Source: Bacteroidaceae bacterium (GTDB lineage: Bacteria; Bacteroidota; Bacteroidia; Bacteroidales; Bacteroidaceae). From it: 64,000 nucleotides of DNA. The stretch covers positions 1 to 64,000 of the forward strand of contig JAKSJA010000002.1 of assembly GCA_024398495.1 (NCBI GenBank), read 5' to 3'. This document shows, one piece after another, positions 13,142 through 21,843 of this stretch. Made by a program: the position numbers and the translations under genes. How positions within the stretch are numbered: position 1 is the stretch's first letter; each line of letters opens with the position of its first letter. The notes under the pieces were generated by a model. The model was given only the letters and a program-made list of their open reading frames with translations. It made no database searches and was not told where the DNA came from.

Positions 13142-15913
13142 ATGAAAAGGAGTCTGTTTTTTCTGGTGATGTCGGCTATTTCAATGTGTATGTCTGCACA
13201 GGAATCGTTTGACAATGTTTCTGGCACGGTATCATGGAATACCGGCAACGAGACTATGGCTGTTGCCTCTGGCAATATATCTTCTGCTGTCAAGGGAGCA
13301 ACGATGAAAGCGGGTACGGATCTTACTGTAACCCAGTCCAACACTCTGGCTTGCAACAGTGGTGTCACGATGACTCTCTTCGGTCCTGCTACGAGTAAGG
13401 CTGGCCGTGTGAAAGCTGTCGCTGTGGATTATACTATCACGATGAAGAAGGGACTTACCTTTACGCCTACTGCCATCGCCTACGATGCTGTGAAGAAGGG
13501 TACGGACAACTGTTACTATGCATGGACGTATATCGTTGATGGTGTGGAGAGCGACACTATAGACATTGCAAAAGAGAATATCGTACGCGATAACAATACA
13601 ACTGGCTCTCCTGCCCTGCGTCATCAGGAGACTATAACTGCCACGGCAGGACAAAAGGTGACGTTGCGATTCTTCATGTCGTATGTTGATGCAGGCAAGC
13701 AGATAGCTCTTGGAAATGTTGTCATCAGCGGAAATGTGAACGGCACGGAGATTTTGCGCACGTTCAAAGACTTCAAATTGGACTTCCGCACAAAACCATA
13801 TACCGTCATAACACCGGCAGAGGGTCTGCCTGAAGGCATCGTGCTCACTGGTACTGACAACGTAAACGGTAATCAGCATGGACTTAACCAAGGTGCAACA
13901 ATAAAAGTACCTGTTGACGGTCCTGTAAAGTTTACAATAGGCAACTGCCAGTACAGTAACACCGGCACGGTGACTGACCGAAATGGAAAAACACTTGCTA
14001 CCATCACTCCTAATGGTGCATGCGAAAATTCGGTGTCTGACATCTCAAAAGCCACGTATAATTCTTTCATCACATGGACATACAACGTGGAGGCTGCTGA
14101 CACGATAATGTTCCATTTCACCGGTTGTTATCTACCATATTTCTTTGCTGAGAAATGCGATTTTGTCCCGTCTGTCGAGGTGGTTTATTACGATGTAGAT
14201 GGCACTACCGTTCTCGCTACAGATACGCAGGATGGCGGAAGTCCGCTCGTATATAACGCTGAGGCACGGGCGAAGGTGACAGTGGGCGAAGGTATGGCAT
14301 TCCGCGGATGGTTCAATGCCACCACACAGACCGCCACAAAGATGAAAGAGGGTACTCCTCTTGTAGAAGATACAAAACTCTTTGCCAAGACTACAGCCAT
14401 AGAGAAGGCTGAGGTGGGGACACATTATCTCTATGACTTCAAGAAACAGAATTTCTATCCAGAAGACCATGAGTTGTTGCTTTCACAGGGCTCATTCCAC
14501 GATGGGCAGCATGGATTTATTTTCAACAAAGGACAGTATCTCAAGTTGGTAGTATCGCCAAAATGTTATGTAAGTCTGGGCTTATGCAAATACAGTGAAA
14601 CATCTAACCAACGTATCGTCAATGCGGCAGGAGATTCTGTATCGACGATGTCGGTGGTAAAGGAAGAAACACCAGACGGAGCACTATGCTCGTTCTACTA
14701 TGAGAATCCGAAAAGTGTGCAGGACACTCTCATAATAAACTTTACCGCTACCAGCTACATCCATCAGGCAGAAGTTTACAATGTGGCGGCTCCTATAAAG
14801 AAAGACGGTCATAAATACACTCTTGCTGCCGATGACGGTGCTTCTCTGATGATGTTGCTCGGACAGTTGCAGGAGGGCGACAGCATATACCTTCCGAATG
14901 GGACGTATGACTTTGGCGAATCTGTGCTGAATACCGTTTCTGCCAACAACATAGTGATACTGGGTGAGTCTATGGATGGTGTGATAATAAGGAATGCTCC
15001 TGACTATACCGCAGAAGGCATCTCCACTACTGCAACTATCCTCAACACTGGTACTGGCAACAAATTTGAAAATCTGACAATACAGAATGCCATGGACTAT
15101 TATACCGCCATGACAAAGCAGAGCAGCGCACGGGCGGTATGTCTGCATGACAAGGGAACGAAGACCATCTGCCATAAGGTAAAGATGCTCTCATACCAAG
15201 ATACTTATTACAGCAATAATGTTGGGGCTTTGCATTATTTTGAAGACTGCGAAATACATGGAACTGTCGATTTCATCTGCGGTGACGGCTCTGCTTATTT
15301 CTACAACTGCCTGCTCTACGCAGAAAAAAGGAAGGCAGAAGGTGGCGGCAGCGATGTGCTGACAGCAAGCAATGCTACCAATCCTGACAAGGGTTACGTC
15401 TTTGACCGCTGTACAGTAAAGTCAGAATGTCCGTTGGTGAGCCTCGGCCGTTCATGGAACAACCAACCGCGATGCGTCTATCTCCTTACCACATTTGACA
15501 ACAGTGCCGGGGAATTCTCTGTGAAAGGATCAGGAATAGAAAGATGGACACTCGCTGGCATGAACTCGCTTCCAGAATATTTTGCCGAATACCGTACACT
15601 GGATACCGAAGGAAATGTAATCTCTCCAAACGAAAACATCATCACCTTCACCTATAATGGAACAAAGGAGATGAATACCATCATCAATTATGAAGAGGCA
15701 TTGACGCATACCTATCCTAATTTCTTCAAAGGATGGGACCCTGCCATCAACTATGTTCCTTTTCCAGATGACCCGACTGGAATAAAGGAGATAAAATCTC
15801 TGTCAACGGTCAACGGTCAACAGTCAACGGCTATATATAACCTGCAAGGCGTAATGGTCAACGGCTTCAAAGGAGTTGTGATCAAAAATGGAAATAAGTA
15901 TTTGAAAAAATAA
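13142..15913 (+). CDS. Secreted multidomain pectin methylesterase
   Basis: Carbohydrate esterase family 8-like enzyme that removes methyl esters from homogalacturonan. An upstream in-frame TTG at 13061 lies before the predicted transcription start; the ATG at 13142 gives 923 aa starting with a signal peptide (MKRSLFFLVMSAISMCMSAQ). Residues about 20-550 contain repeated beta-rich segments, likely carbohydrate-binding, including a GEGMAFRGWFN region like InlB-type B repeats. The catalytic beta-helix spans about 555-840: SYQDTYY (acid/base Asp, near 684), HGTVDFICGDGSAYFYNC (nucleophile Asp, near 710) and LGRSWNN (Arg, near 770). The end IYNLQGVMVNGFKGV resembles the terminal strands of type IX secretion domains. 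GTCAACGG repeats (15802-15830) encode part of the linker before this tail. Confidence 0.9.
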   Translation: MKRSLFFLVMSAISMCMSAQESFDNVSGTVSWNTGNETMAVASGNISSAVKGATMKAGTDLTVTQSNTLACNSGVTMTLFGPATSKAGRVKAVAVDYTITMKKGLTFTPTAIAYDAVKKGTDNCYYAWTYIVDGVESDTIDIAKENIVRDNNTTGSPALRHQETITATAGQKVTLRFFMSYVDAGKQIALGNVVISGNVNGTEILRTFKDFKLDFRTKPYTVITPAEGLPEGIVLTGTDNVNGNQHGLNQGATIKVPVDGPVKFTIGNCQYSNTGTVTDRNGKTLATITPNGACENSVSDISKATYNSFITWTYNVEAADTIMFHFTGCYLPYFFAEKCDFVPSVEVVYYDVDGTTVLATDTQDGGSPLVYNAEARAKVTVGEGMAFRGWFNATTQTATKMKEGTPLVEDTKLFAKTTAIEKAEVGTHYLYDFKKQNFYPEDHELLLSQGSFHDGQHGFIFNKGQYLKLVVSPKCYVSLGLCKYSETSNQRIVNAAGDSVSTMSVVKEETPDGALCSFYYENPKSVQDTLIINFTATSYIHQAEVYNVAAPIKKDGHKYTLAADDGASLMMLLGQLQEGDSIYLPNGTYDFGESVLNTVSANNIVILGESMDGVIIRNAPDYTAEGISTTATILNTGTGNKFENLTIQNAMDYYTAMTKQSSARAVCLHDKGTKTICHKVKMLSYQDTYYSNNVGALHYFEDCEIHGTVDFICGDGSAYFYNCLLYAEKRKAEGGGSDVLTASNATNPDKGYVFDRCTVKSECPLVSLGRSWNNQPRCVYLLTTFDNSAGEFSVKGSGIERWTLAGMNSLPEYFAEYRTLDTEGNVISPNENIITFTYNGTKEMNTIINYEEALTHTYPNFFKGWDPAINYVPFPDDPTGIKEIKSLSTVNGQQSTAIYNLQGVMVNGFKGVVIKNGNKYLKK

Positions 15914-15934
15914 ACATAAACTTTAGCATCGGCT

Positions 15935-15964
15935 ATTGCATTAACATTTTATTTACTACTTTTG
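15935..15964 (+). promoter_or_regulatory. Probable promoter of nadB
   Basis: TACTTTTG at 15957-15964 fits TAnnTTTG; an ATTG at 15935-15938 lies 18 nt upstream, one base off TTTG. It sits about 24 nt before the nadB ATG. Confidence 0.5.
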
Positions 15965-15987
15965 TGCGGTTGTAAAACAATTTGACA

Positions 15988-17583
15988 ATGGTTAAGAAAT
16001 ATGATTTCCTTATTATCGGTAGTGGTGTTGCTGGTATGAGTTGTGCATTGAAACTGGCAAGGGCTCACAAAGGCAAGATTGCCGTGATATGCAAGACAAA
16101 ACTGGAAGAAGCAAACACCAACTATGCACAGGGTGGTATCGCATCAGTAACAAACCTATTGGTGGATAACTTCGAAAAACATATCGAAGATACGATGATT
16201 GCCGGTGATTTCATCAGTGACAGGGCTGCCGTGGAACAGGTGGTGCGCAATGCTCCAGAACAGATAAAAGAACTGGTACGATGGGGTGTGAACTTCGACA
16301 AAAAGGAGAACGGCGACTTTGACCTGCATCGCGAGGGCGGACATTCTGAGTTCCGTATCCTACATCATGCAGATGATACGGGAGCAGAGATTCAACGAGG
16401 ACTGATGGCTGCCTTGCGCGCAAATAAGGATATTGACATTCTGGAAGACCATTTTGCGGTAGAGATAATCACTCAACATCATCTGGGACAGGTGGTGACA
16501 CGCAAGACTCGCGGCATTGAGTGTTACGGAGCTTATGTGCTCAATCCAGAGACACAGAAAGTGGATACATATCTCAGCAAGGTGACGCTGATGTGTACAG
16601 GAGGATGTGGTGCTGTGTATCAGACAACAACAAATCCTGTCATCGCTACTGGCGACGGAGAGGCTATGGTCTATCGTGCCAAGGGTACTGTGCAAGACAT
16701 GGAGTTTGTACAGTTCCATCCTACCGCCTTATACAATCCCAATGAGACACACCCTGCCTACCTTATAACAGAGGCTATGCGTGGGTATGGCGGAATACTG
16801 AAACTGCCTACCGGTGAAACATTCATGGAACATTATGACAAACGTCTGTCACTGGCTCCACGCGACATCGTAGCACGTGCTATAGACAAGGAAATGAAGA
16901 AACATGGTCTTACTCATGTATGTCTGGACGTGACACACAAGGATGCAGAAGAAACGAAACATCATTTCCCTAACATATATAAGAAATGTCTGTCTATCGG
17001 AATAGACATCACAAAAGAGATGATACCGGTGAGACCGGCAGCACACTATATGTGTGGTGGTGTAAAGGTTGACTTGAACGGTGAATCAAGCATAAAAAGG
17101 CTGTATGCACTGGGAGAATGTTCCTGTACGGGATTGCATGGCGGCAACCGTCTGGCAAGCAACTCGTTGATAGAGGCTGTGGTATATGCTGATGCTGCAT
17201 CAAAACATATTCTCGAAGTAGTAGATGGATATACGTTCAACGAACGTATTCCAGAATGGGACGACTCTGGTACATTGACAAACGAAGAGAAGATTCTTAT
17301 CACACAGAGCATCAAGGAGGTGGGTGAGATAATGAGTCACTATGTGGGCATTGTCCGTTCTGACCTTCGCCTGAAACGTGCATGGGACCGACTTGACTTG
17401 TTATATGAGGAGACGGAAACTCTGTTTAAGCGCGTACATGCCAGCAAGGACATCTGTGAATTGCGAAATATGATAAACGTAGGATATCTCATCACCCGCA
17501 TGGCAATAGAACGCAAGGAAAGCCGCGGTCTTCACTTTACAACAGACTATGCCGTCCATGCGTATGACAAAAAGCATATTTAG
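15988..17583 (+). CDS. nadB: L-aspartate oxidase
   Basis: FAD enzyme that oxidises L-aspartate to iminoaspartate, the first step of de novo NAD synthesis; in anaerobes fumarate serves as electron acceptor. The frame extends to a TTG at 15982, but the ATG at 15988 gives MVKKYDFLIIGSGVAGMSCA with the usual position of the FAD-binding GxGxxG. It has 531 aa. Family signatures: NTNYAQGGIASV near residue 47, HREGGHSEFRILHHADDTG near residue 115 and GLHGGNRLASNSLIEA near residue 384. The RPAAHYMCGGVKVD region distinguishes NadB/FrdA relatives; length and lack of an FrdA C-terminus favour NadB. nadK, the last step to NADP, lies 1.3 kb downstream, but they are not one operon. Its stop overlaps the convergent ispD stop by 4 nt. 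Confidence 0.95.
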   Translation: MVKKYDFLIIGSGVAGMSCALKLARAHKGKIAVICKTKLEEANTNYAQGGIASVTNLLVDNFEKHIEDTMIAGDFISDRAAVEQVVRNAPEQIKELVRWGVNFDKKENGDFDLHREGGHSEFRILHHADDTGAEIQRGLMAALRANKDIDILEDHFAVEIITQHHLGQVVTRKTRGIECYGAYVLNPETQKVDTYLSKVTLMCTGGCGAVYQTTTNPVIATGDGEAMVYRAKGTVQDMEFVQFHPTALYNPNETHPAYLITEAMRGYGGILKLPTGETFMEHYDKRLSLAPRDIVARAIDKEMKKHGLTHVCLDVTHKDAEETKHHFPNIYKKCLSIGIDITKEMIPVRPAAHYMCGGVKVDLNGESSIKRLYALGECSCTGLHGGNRLASNSLIEAVVYADAASKHILEVVDGYTFNERIPEWDDSGTLTNEEKILITQSIKEVGEIMSHYVGIVRSDLRLKRAWDRLDLLYEETETLFKRVHASKDICELRNMINVGYLITRMAIERKESRGLHFTTDYAVHAYDKKHI

Positions 17584-18245
17584 TGCTTTTTGTTTGCTGT
17601 TTTTAGGTCGTTTGGGGTTGTTATCTTGATATTTTTGGGATTACCTTCAATGAGTGTTATAGGAAAACCCATTTCTTTTACCACGCTGGCATCGTCTGTA
17701 AAACTATCTATGTAATCTTGGAGAAACGCTTTCTTCAACAACTGTATGCTGAATGTCTGTGGCGTCTGTCCCAGATGGTATAGATTTCTGTCAACAGTTG
17801 TCGGGTTGCAGTCTTTCTCTGCATACCATATTGTCTCCACAATAGGTATCACAGGTACTACGGCCTTATGTATTCTGGCTTCGGCATAACATCTCCTTAT
17901 CACTTCTATTGAAACAAAAGGCCGTACCCCATCATGAACTCCCACTATTCCATCCGCATCGTCAGGTATCAGTGACAACCCATTCTTGACAGAATGGAAA
18001 CGTGTTCTCCCACCATCAGCAATACGTAACGATACGTTGAAATGGTGTTTTTTACATAGCTCTGCCCAAAAGGTCTGTTGATCTTTTGGAAGAACGAGTA
18101 TTATCTGCAAATCATTTGAATACGCCCTGAACTGACGGATTGTGTGCATTAGTATAGGTAATCCATTTATCTCTATAAACTGCTTCGGCAAGTCCATGCC
18201 CATCCGCAGCCCTTTACCACCTGCTACTATGATGACGTAATCCAT
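17580..18245 (-). CDS. ispD: 2-C-methyl-D-erythritol 4-phosphate cytidylyltransferase
   Basis: Transfers CMP from CTP to methylerythritol phosphate in the non-mevalonate isoprenoid pathway, which supplies undecaprenyl phosphate and the menaquinone tail. The 221-aa length matches the family. The nucleotide-binding loop VAGGKGLRMGMDLPKQF (residues 7-23) includes the conserved Arg and Lys. HDGVRPFV (near residue 104) and TDDASVVKEMG followed by LIEGNPKNIKITTP (near 188-210) are IspD signatures. It lies 13 nt downstream of the DJ-1 gene on the same strand, so the two are likely co-transcribed. Confidence 0.95.
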   Translation of the reverse strand: MDYVIIVAGGKGLRMGMDLPKQFIEINGLPILMHTIRQFRAYSNDLQIILVLPKDQQTFWAELCKKHHFNVSLRIADGGRTRFHSVKNGLSLIPDDADGIVGVHDGVRPFVSIEVIRRCYAEARIHKAVVPVIPIVETIWYAEKDCNPTTVDRNLYHLGQTPQTFSIQLLKKAFLQDYIDSFTDDASVVKEMGFPITLIEGNPKNIKITTPNDLKTANKKH

Positions 18246-18258
18246 AAAAATGATTCTG

Positions 18259-18825
18259 TTAACGTTGTGCGAGGAGATGGTTATACATCATGCCTTCCTT
18301 CAGTTGCTCTGCCGCATCATCTGCACCAAGAATATCGAGGATAGTATATGCAAAAGGAAATGCTGCCGCTGGTCCTTCGCCAGTGATGATGTTTCCATCG
18401 ACAGTACACAGTTCGCGTGTATATTGTGCCCCAGTCATGGTATTCTCGCATCCCGGATAGCATGTAGCTTTCTTTCCTTTTAGAAGTCCGAGGTTGCCAA
18501 GTGCCATAGGTGCAGCACAGATAGCTGCTATTAGTTTTCCCTCTGCATTGTGTTTGAGTAGAAGTTCCTGAAGCGGCTTATAGTCCCTAAGGTTGGTACT
18601 TCCTGGTAATCCTCCTGGCAATATCAACATAAGAGCATCGCTGAAATCAAGATTATTGAAGTGTCTGTCTGCAGTAACGCAGACACCATGTGTTGACATG
18701 ACTTGATTATCTGCCATAATACTCACCGTAACCACATCCTGTCCCGCACGACGCAGAATGTCAACGGTTGCCAATGCCTCTATATCTTCAAAACCATCGG
18801 CTAAAAACACGTAAATTGTACCCAT
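18259..18825 (-). CDS. DJ-1/PfpI family protein
   Basis: A 188-aa member of the DJ-1/ThiJ/PfpI superfamily, cytoplasmic. It starts GTIYVFLADGFEDIEALATV; the Glu in GFEDIE is the conserved acidic partner, and the nucleophile-elbow Cys is in IAAICAAPMALG near residue 102. It is closest in pattern to the YajL/DJ-1 subgroup. Members are reported as glyoxalases, deglycases or oxidative-stress chaperones; the sequence does not decide between these. It is upstream of ispD on the same strand. Confidence 0.9.
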   Translation of the reverse strand: MGTIYVFLADGFEDIEALATVDILRRAGQDVVTVSIMADNQVMSTHGVCVTADRHFNNLDFSDALMLILPGGLPGSTNLRDYKPLQELLLKHNAEGKLIAAICAAPMALGNLGLLKGKKATCYPGCENTMTGAQYTRELCTVDGNIITGEGPAAAFPFAYTILDILGADDAAEQLKEGMMYNHLLAQR

Positions 18826-18851
18826 AACATCTCAGTATTTAAAATTTTATA

Positions 18852-18881
18852 TTTAGATATATTTATTTTTTCCTACCTTTG
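18852..18881 (+). promoter_or_regulatory. Probable promoter of nadK
   Basis: TACCTTTG at 18874-18881 fits TAnnTTTG; TTTA at 18852-18855 lies 18 nt upstream. The leader would be about 25 nt. Confidence 0.5.
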
Positions 18882-18912
18882 CATATTGCAAAGATACAAA
18901 AATTTTCGCCGT

Positions 18913-19893
18913 ATGTCAAAGGGAAAGATAAAATTTGCACTTTTCGGCAATGAGTGTCAGGAACACAGGCTGTCCTGTGTCCGCGAGATTTTTTCTTTTC
19001 TCGCTGAAAGACATCTGGACTTTCTAATTGAAAAAGACTTCTTTGATTCTCTCACCGACGAACTGCGGAAACAAATACCTGCAGAGGCACTCATCACCGA
19101 CAAGATGTTCGATGCAGACTATGTCATCTCCATAGGTGGTGACGGGACATTCCTCAAGGCTGCAGCATACGTGGGCGAAAAGGACATTCCCATTGTCGGT
19201 ATCAACATTGGTCATTTGGGATTTCTTACCGATGCTGATGCTGACGAAGTGAAAGAGGAACTGCAGATGATTCTCAATGGAGATTATGATATTGACAACA
19301 GAACGGTGATAGAGGCCAACAGTCAACCGACGCCAAACCGAGAGCAATCAAGTAAACTTGAATTGCCGAGGTGCGAAGGAGGAAGACCGAAAGGTCAACG
19401 GTCAACGGTCAACTGCCAACAGCCAATACTAACAGCCAACACCGCCCTCAACGATATTGCCATATTGAAGACAGATAATGCTTCAATGATAAGCATACGG
19501 ATATGTATCAACGACGAATATCTTGCTACGTATGAGGCAGATGGACTTATCATAAGCACACCAACAGGCAGTACAGCATATTCTCTGTCAGCAGGCGGTC
19601 CTGTGGTAGTGCCAAAATCAAAATCTCTGATACTTACTGCTGTGGCACCTCATTCTCTTAACGTGCGACCGATAGTGATTACAGATGATTCCACCATAAA
19701 ACTTTCTGTAAAGAGTCGTACAGGCAACTTCCTTCTCGCCATAGACGGTCGTTCTGAGGTATGTGGAGAGCACACGGATATAACGATAAAGAAAGCATCG
19801 TACCATGTTTCGGTAATAAGGAGACGAAACAGAGGGTTCTTTTCCACGATGCGGAATAAACTATTTCTTGGAGCAAGGGTAAATGAAGATTAA
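18913..19893 (+). CDS. nadK: NAD kinase with an in-frame repeat-derived insertion
   Basis: Phosphorylates NAD to NADP in the cytoplasm. The longer frame begins before 18913, but the ATG at 18913 gives the expected MSKGKIKFALFGNE start and 326 aa, longer than the roughly 290 usual for the family. Signatures: SIGGDGTFLKAA (near residue 73), NDIAILKT (near 178), and GSTAYSLSAGGPVVVPKS (near 220). The excess maps to about 19318-19440 (residues about 136-176), which reads as low-complexity Pro/Gln/Ser/Thr between the VIEAN strand and ALNDIAIL. It contains GTCAACGGTCAACGGTCAAC (19394-19413), also found in the pectinesterase gene. The active-site motifs are intact, so the enzyme is probably functional. 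Its end overlaps the ABC gene start by 11 nt. Confidence 0.94.
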   Translation: MSKGKIKFALFGNECQEHRLSCVREIFSFLAERHLDFLIEKDFFDSLTDELRKQIPAEALITDKMFDADYVISIGGDGTFLKAAAYVGEKDIPIVGINIGHLGFLTDADADEVKEELQMILNGDYDIDNRTVIEANSQPTPNREQSSKLELPRCEGGRPKGQRSTVNCQQPILTANTALNDIAILKTDNASMISIRICINDEYLATYEADGLIISTPTGSTAYSLSAGGPVVVPKSKSLILTAVAPHSLNVRPIVITDDSTIKLSVKSRTGNFLLAIDGRSEVCGEHTDITIKKASYHVSVIRRRNRGFFSTMRNKLFLGARVNED

Positions 19894-21559
19894 AAAACTT
19901 TTACGACTGCAGAATGAAAGATATTCAGCAACAGCCATATTGAAGTGGCTGTGGAAGACATCGCGCGGTAACCGTACACAGACAATACTGAATGCTGCCA
20001 TAGGCATATTGGAAGTATTGGTAAGCCTTGGATGCGTATATACCATGAAATACGCCATTGACAAGGCACAATACCATGCACCAACAACGGAGATAGCCAT
20101 CGCCGTAGCAGTACTGGCTGCCCTGTACTTGATAAACATGGGATTGCGTGTAAGCGGCACATGGATAAGCAACATCCTTGGTGTGAAAGCGCAGAATAGG
20201 ATGCAGCAGAGAATACTCGACCGCATACTGCATTCCGAATGGAATGGAAAGGAACGACTACATAGTGGAGATGTGCTGAACAGACTGGAACTGGATGTCA
20301 AAAGCGTAATAAGTTTCATCACAGAAACAATTCCCAACATTCTGTCTGTTCTTGTCCTTTTCATCGGTGCTTTCATCATGCTCGCAACTATGGATATGGA
20401 GTTGGCAATCATAGTTGTTGCCATAATACCTATAGCCATCTTCTTCAGTCGCTTTTATATACGCAGGATGCGCAGGTACACACGCAACATACGCGAGAGT
20501 GACAGTAAAATACAAAGTATGCTGCAGGAAACAATACAGCACAGAGTCTTGATAAAGACCCTCGAACGTGATGACGATATGATCGCACGTCTCGATGGTA
20601 CACAGGACATACTGCGCGAACAAGTGCGTCATCGTACACATTTCTCTATAGTATCACACATAATCCTCAACGTAGGCTTCCTCTCTGGCTACATCATCGC
20701 TTTTCTGCATGGCGTCATGCAGATAACAGCAGGACTGCTCACCTTTGGTTCCATGACGGCTTTCCTGCAGTTGGTTAACAGGATACAGAGTCCTGCACGT
20801 GACATGATGAAACTGGCACCGCAGTTCGTAAGCGTCTTCACAGCCGCTGAACGATTGATGGAACTGCAGAATGTAGATATGGAAGAACAAGGCGAACCTA
20901 TTCGTCTCAAAGGTGCGTGTGGAATACATCTTGAAAATATCAGCTTTGCCTACCAATCAGAACAGGATAGCGACAAGACGATGGTCATCGACCACCTTTC
21001 CTTCGACTTCAAGCCGGGTACGTGTACTGCTGTCCTCGGTGAGACAGGAGCAGGAAAAACAACGTTGGTAAGACTAATACTGGCATTGCTGAAACCTGAA
21101 AACGGCAAGATGACCATTTACGATGACGACAGAAAAGAAGAGATAAGTCCGCGCATCCGTTGCAATCTCGTCTATGTACCACAAGGAAACACATTGCTCA
21201 GCGGTACGATACGCGAAAACCTTTATCTAGGAAATCTAAATGCTACCGATGAAGACCTCATCAATGCCTTGCACAAAGCATGTGCCGACTTCGTCATGGA
21301 ACTACCAGACGGACTCGACACACAATGTGGCGAAGGTGGTACAGGCTTGTCGGAAGGACAGGCGCAACGTATCGCTATAGCACGCGCCCTGTTGCGTGAG
21401 GGTAATATAATGCTCCTTGATGAAGCCACCTCAGCACTCGACATAGAGACGGAACGACAACTGCTGGAAAACCTTTTGGACAATCACGAAAAAACAATAA
21501 TCTTCATCACCCACCGGCAGGCAGTAATGAAATACTGCGACAATACGTTAAAATTGTAA
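19883..21559 (+). CDS. ABC exporter, fused membrane and ATPase domains
   Basis: A 558-aa half-transporter of the MsbA/lipid-drug exporter type, expected to work as a homodimer in the inner membrane. Residues about 30-310 hold the transmembrane region (for example TIPNILSVLVLFIGAFIMLA and ELAIIVVAIIPIAIFFSRFY). The ATPase follows: Walker A GETGAGKTTLVRL near residue 389, signature LSEGQAQRIAIARAL near 491, Walker B IMLLDEATSALD near 511, and an H-loop in IIFITHRQ near 541. The start at 19883 overlaps the nadK end, which implies translational coupling. The substrate cannot be assigned. Confidence 0.9.
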   Translation: MKIKKLLRLQNERYSATAILKWLWKTSRGNRTQTILNAAIGILEVLVSLGCVYTMKYAIDKAQYHAPTTEIAIAVAVLAALYLINMGLRVSGTWISNILGVKAQNRMQQRILDRILHSEWNGKERLHSGDVLNRLELDVKSVISFITETIPNILSVLVLFIGAFIMLATMDMELAIIVVAIIPIAIFFSRFYIRRMRRYTRNIRESDSKIQSMLQETIQHRVLIKTLERDDDMIARLDGTQDILREQVRHRTHFSIVSHIILNVGFLSGYIIAFLHGVMQITAGLLTFGSMTAFLQLVNRIQSPARDMMKLAPQFVSVFTAAERLMELQNVDMEEQGEPIRLKGACGIHLENISFAYQSEQDSDKTMVIDHLSFDFKPGTCTAVLGETGAGKTTLVRLILALLKPENGKMTIYDDDRKEEISPRIRCNLVYVPQGNTLLSGTIRENLYLGNLNATDEDLINALHKACADFVMELPDGLDTQCGEGGTGLSEGQAQRIAIARALLREGNIMLLDEATSALDIETERQLLENLLDNHEKTIIFITHRQAVMKYCDNTLKL

Positions 21560-21569
21560 TTGAAGGGGG

Positions 21570-21651
21570 TGCGCCTGACAGGACTCGAACCTGCACATCG
21601 TAAGACACTAGATCCTAAGTCTAGCGCGTCTACCAATTCCGCCACAGGCGC
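21570..21651 (-). tRNA. tRNA-Leu (anticodon TAG)
   Basis: On the minus strand an 82-nt class II tRNA: acceptor GCGCCTG / CAGGCGC, D arm with GGCGGAATTGGTAGACGCG, anticodon stem CTAGA/TCTAG with loop CTTAGGA, a variable arm, and T arm AGGTTCGAGTCCT. The anticodon occupies plus 21615-21617. It reads CUA-family leucine codons. CCA is not encoded. It has its own promoter (21663-21694). Confidence 0.96.
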
Positions 21652-21662
21652 AAAAAGCACTG

Positions 21663-21694
21663 CAAAATTAGTGCAAATCAAGAATAAAAACAAA
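21663..21694 (-). promoter_or_regulatory. Promoter of tRNA-Leu
   Basis: Minus-strand TTTG (complement of 21691-21694), exactly 20 nt, then TAATTTTG (complement of 21663-21670), 11 nt before the tRNA 5' end. The core TTTGCACTAATTTTG is the same word seen at 12895, 13077 and 46681. Confidence 0.8.
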
Positions 21695-21718
21695 AAAACT
21701 CCGAAAAAATTTTTCGCC

Positions 21719-21786
21719 TGAACTCGCATTGAGCGAGTGCAGAAGCTAAATTTACTTAGATTCTGCCGAGCGTGGGGCGAGTCGAT
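21719..21786. repeat. Adjacent stem-loops, possible dispersed element (copy A)
   Basis: First hairpin CTCGC-attga-GCGAG (21723-21737). Second: GCAGAA (21739-21744) and CTAA (21746-21749) pair with TTAG (21756-21759) and TTCTGC (21761-21766). The sequence continues into CGAGCG and a GC-rich tail unlike its AT-rich surroundings. The second stem resembles the palindrome at 11117-11148. The pair lies between two minus-strand units and could also act as a terminator of a read-through transcript. Confidence 0.5.
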
Positions 21787-21843
21787 GAAACCAATACCAA
21801 ACTGGAGTGCAAAAACGCAATTATTTTTTATATTTCTGCGGTA

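Noticed and set aside
13442..15175. Minus-strand ORFs opposite the pectinesterase
   Set aside because: Shadows of a gene with signal peptide, catalytic Asp pair and type IX-like tail on the plus strand.
21484..21729. 81-aa minus-strand ORF across tRNA-Leu
   Set aside because: Runs straight through the tRNA gene; its peptide is the translated tRNA.
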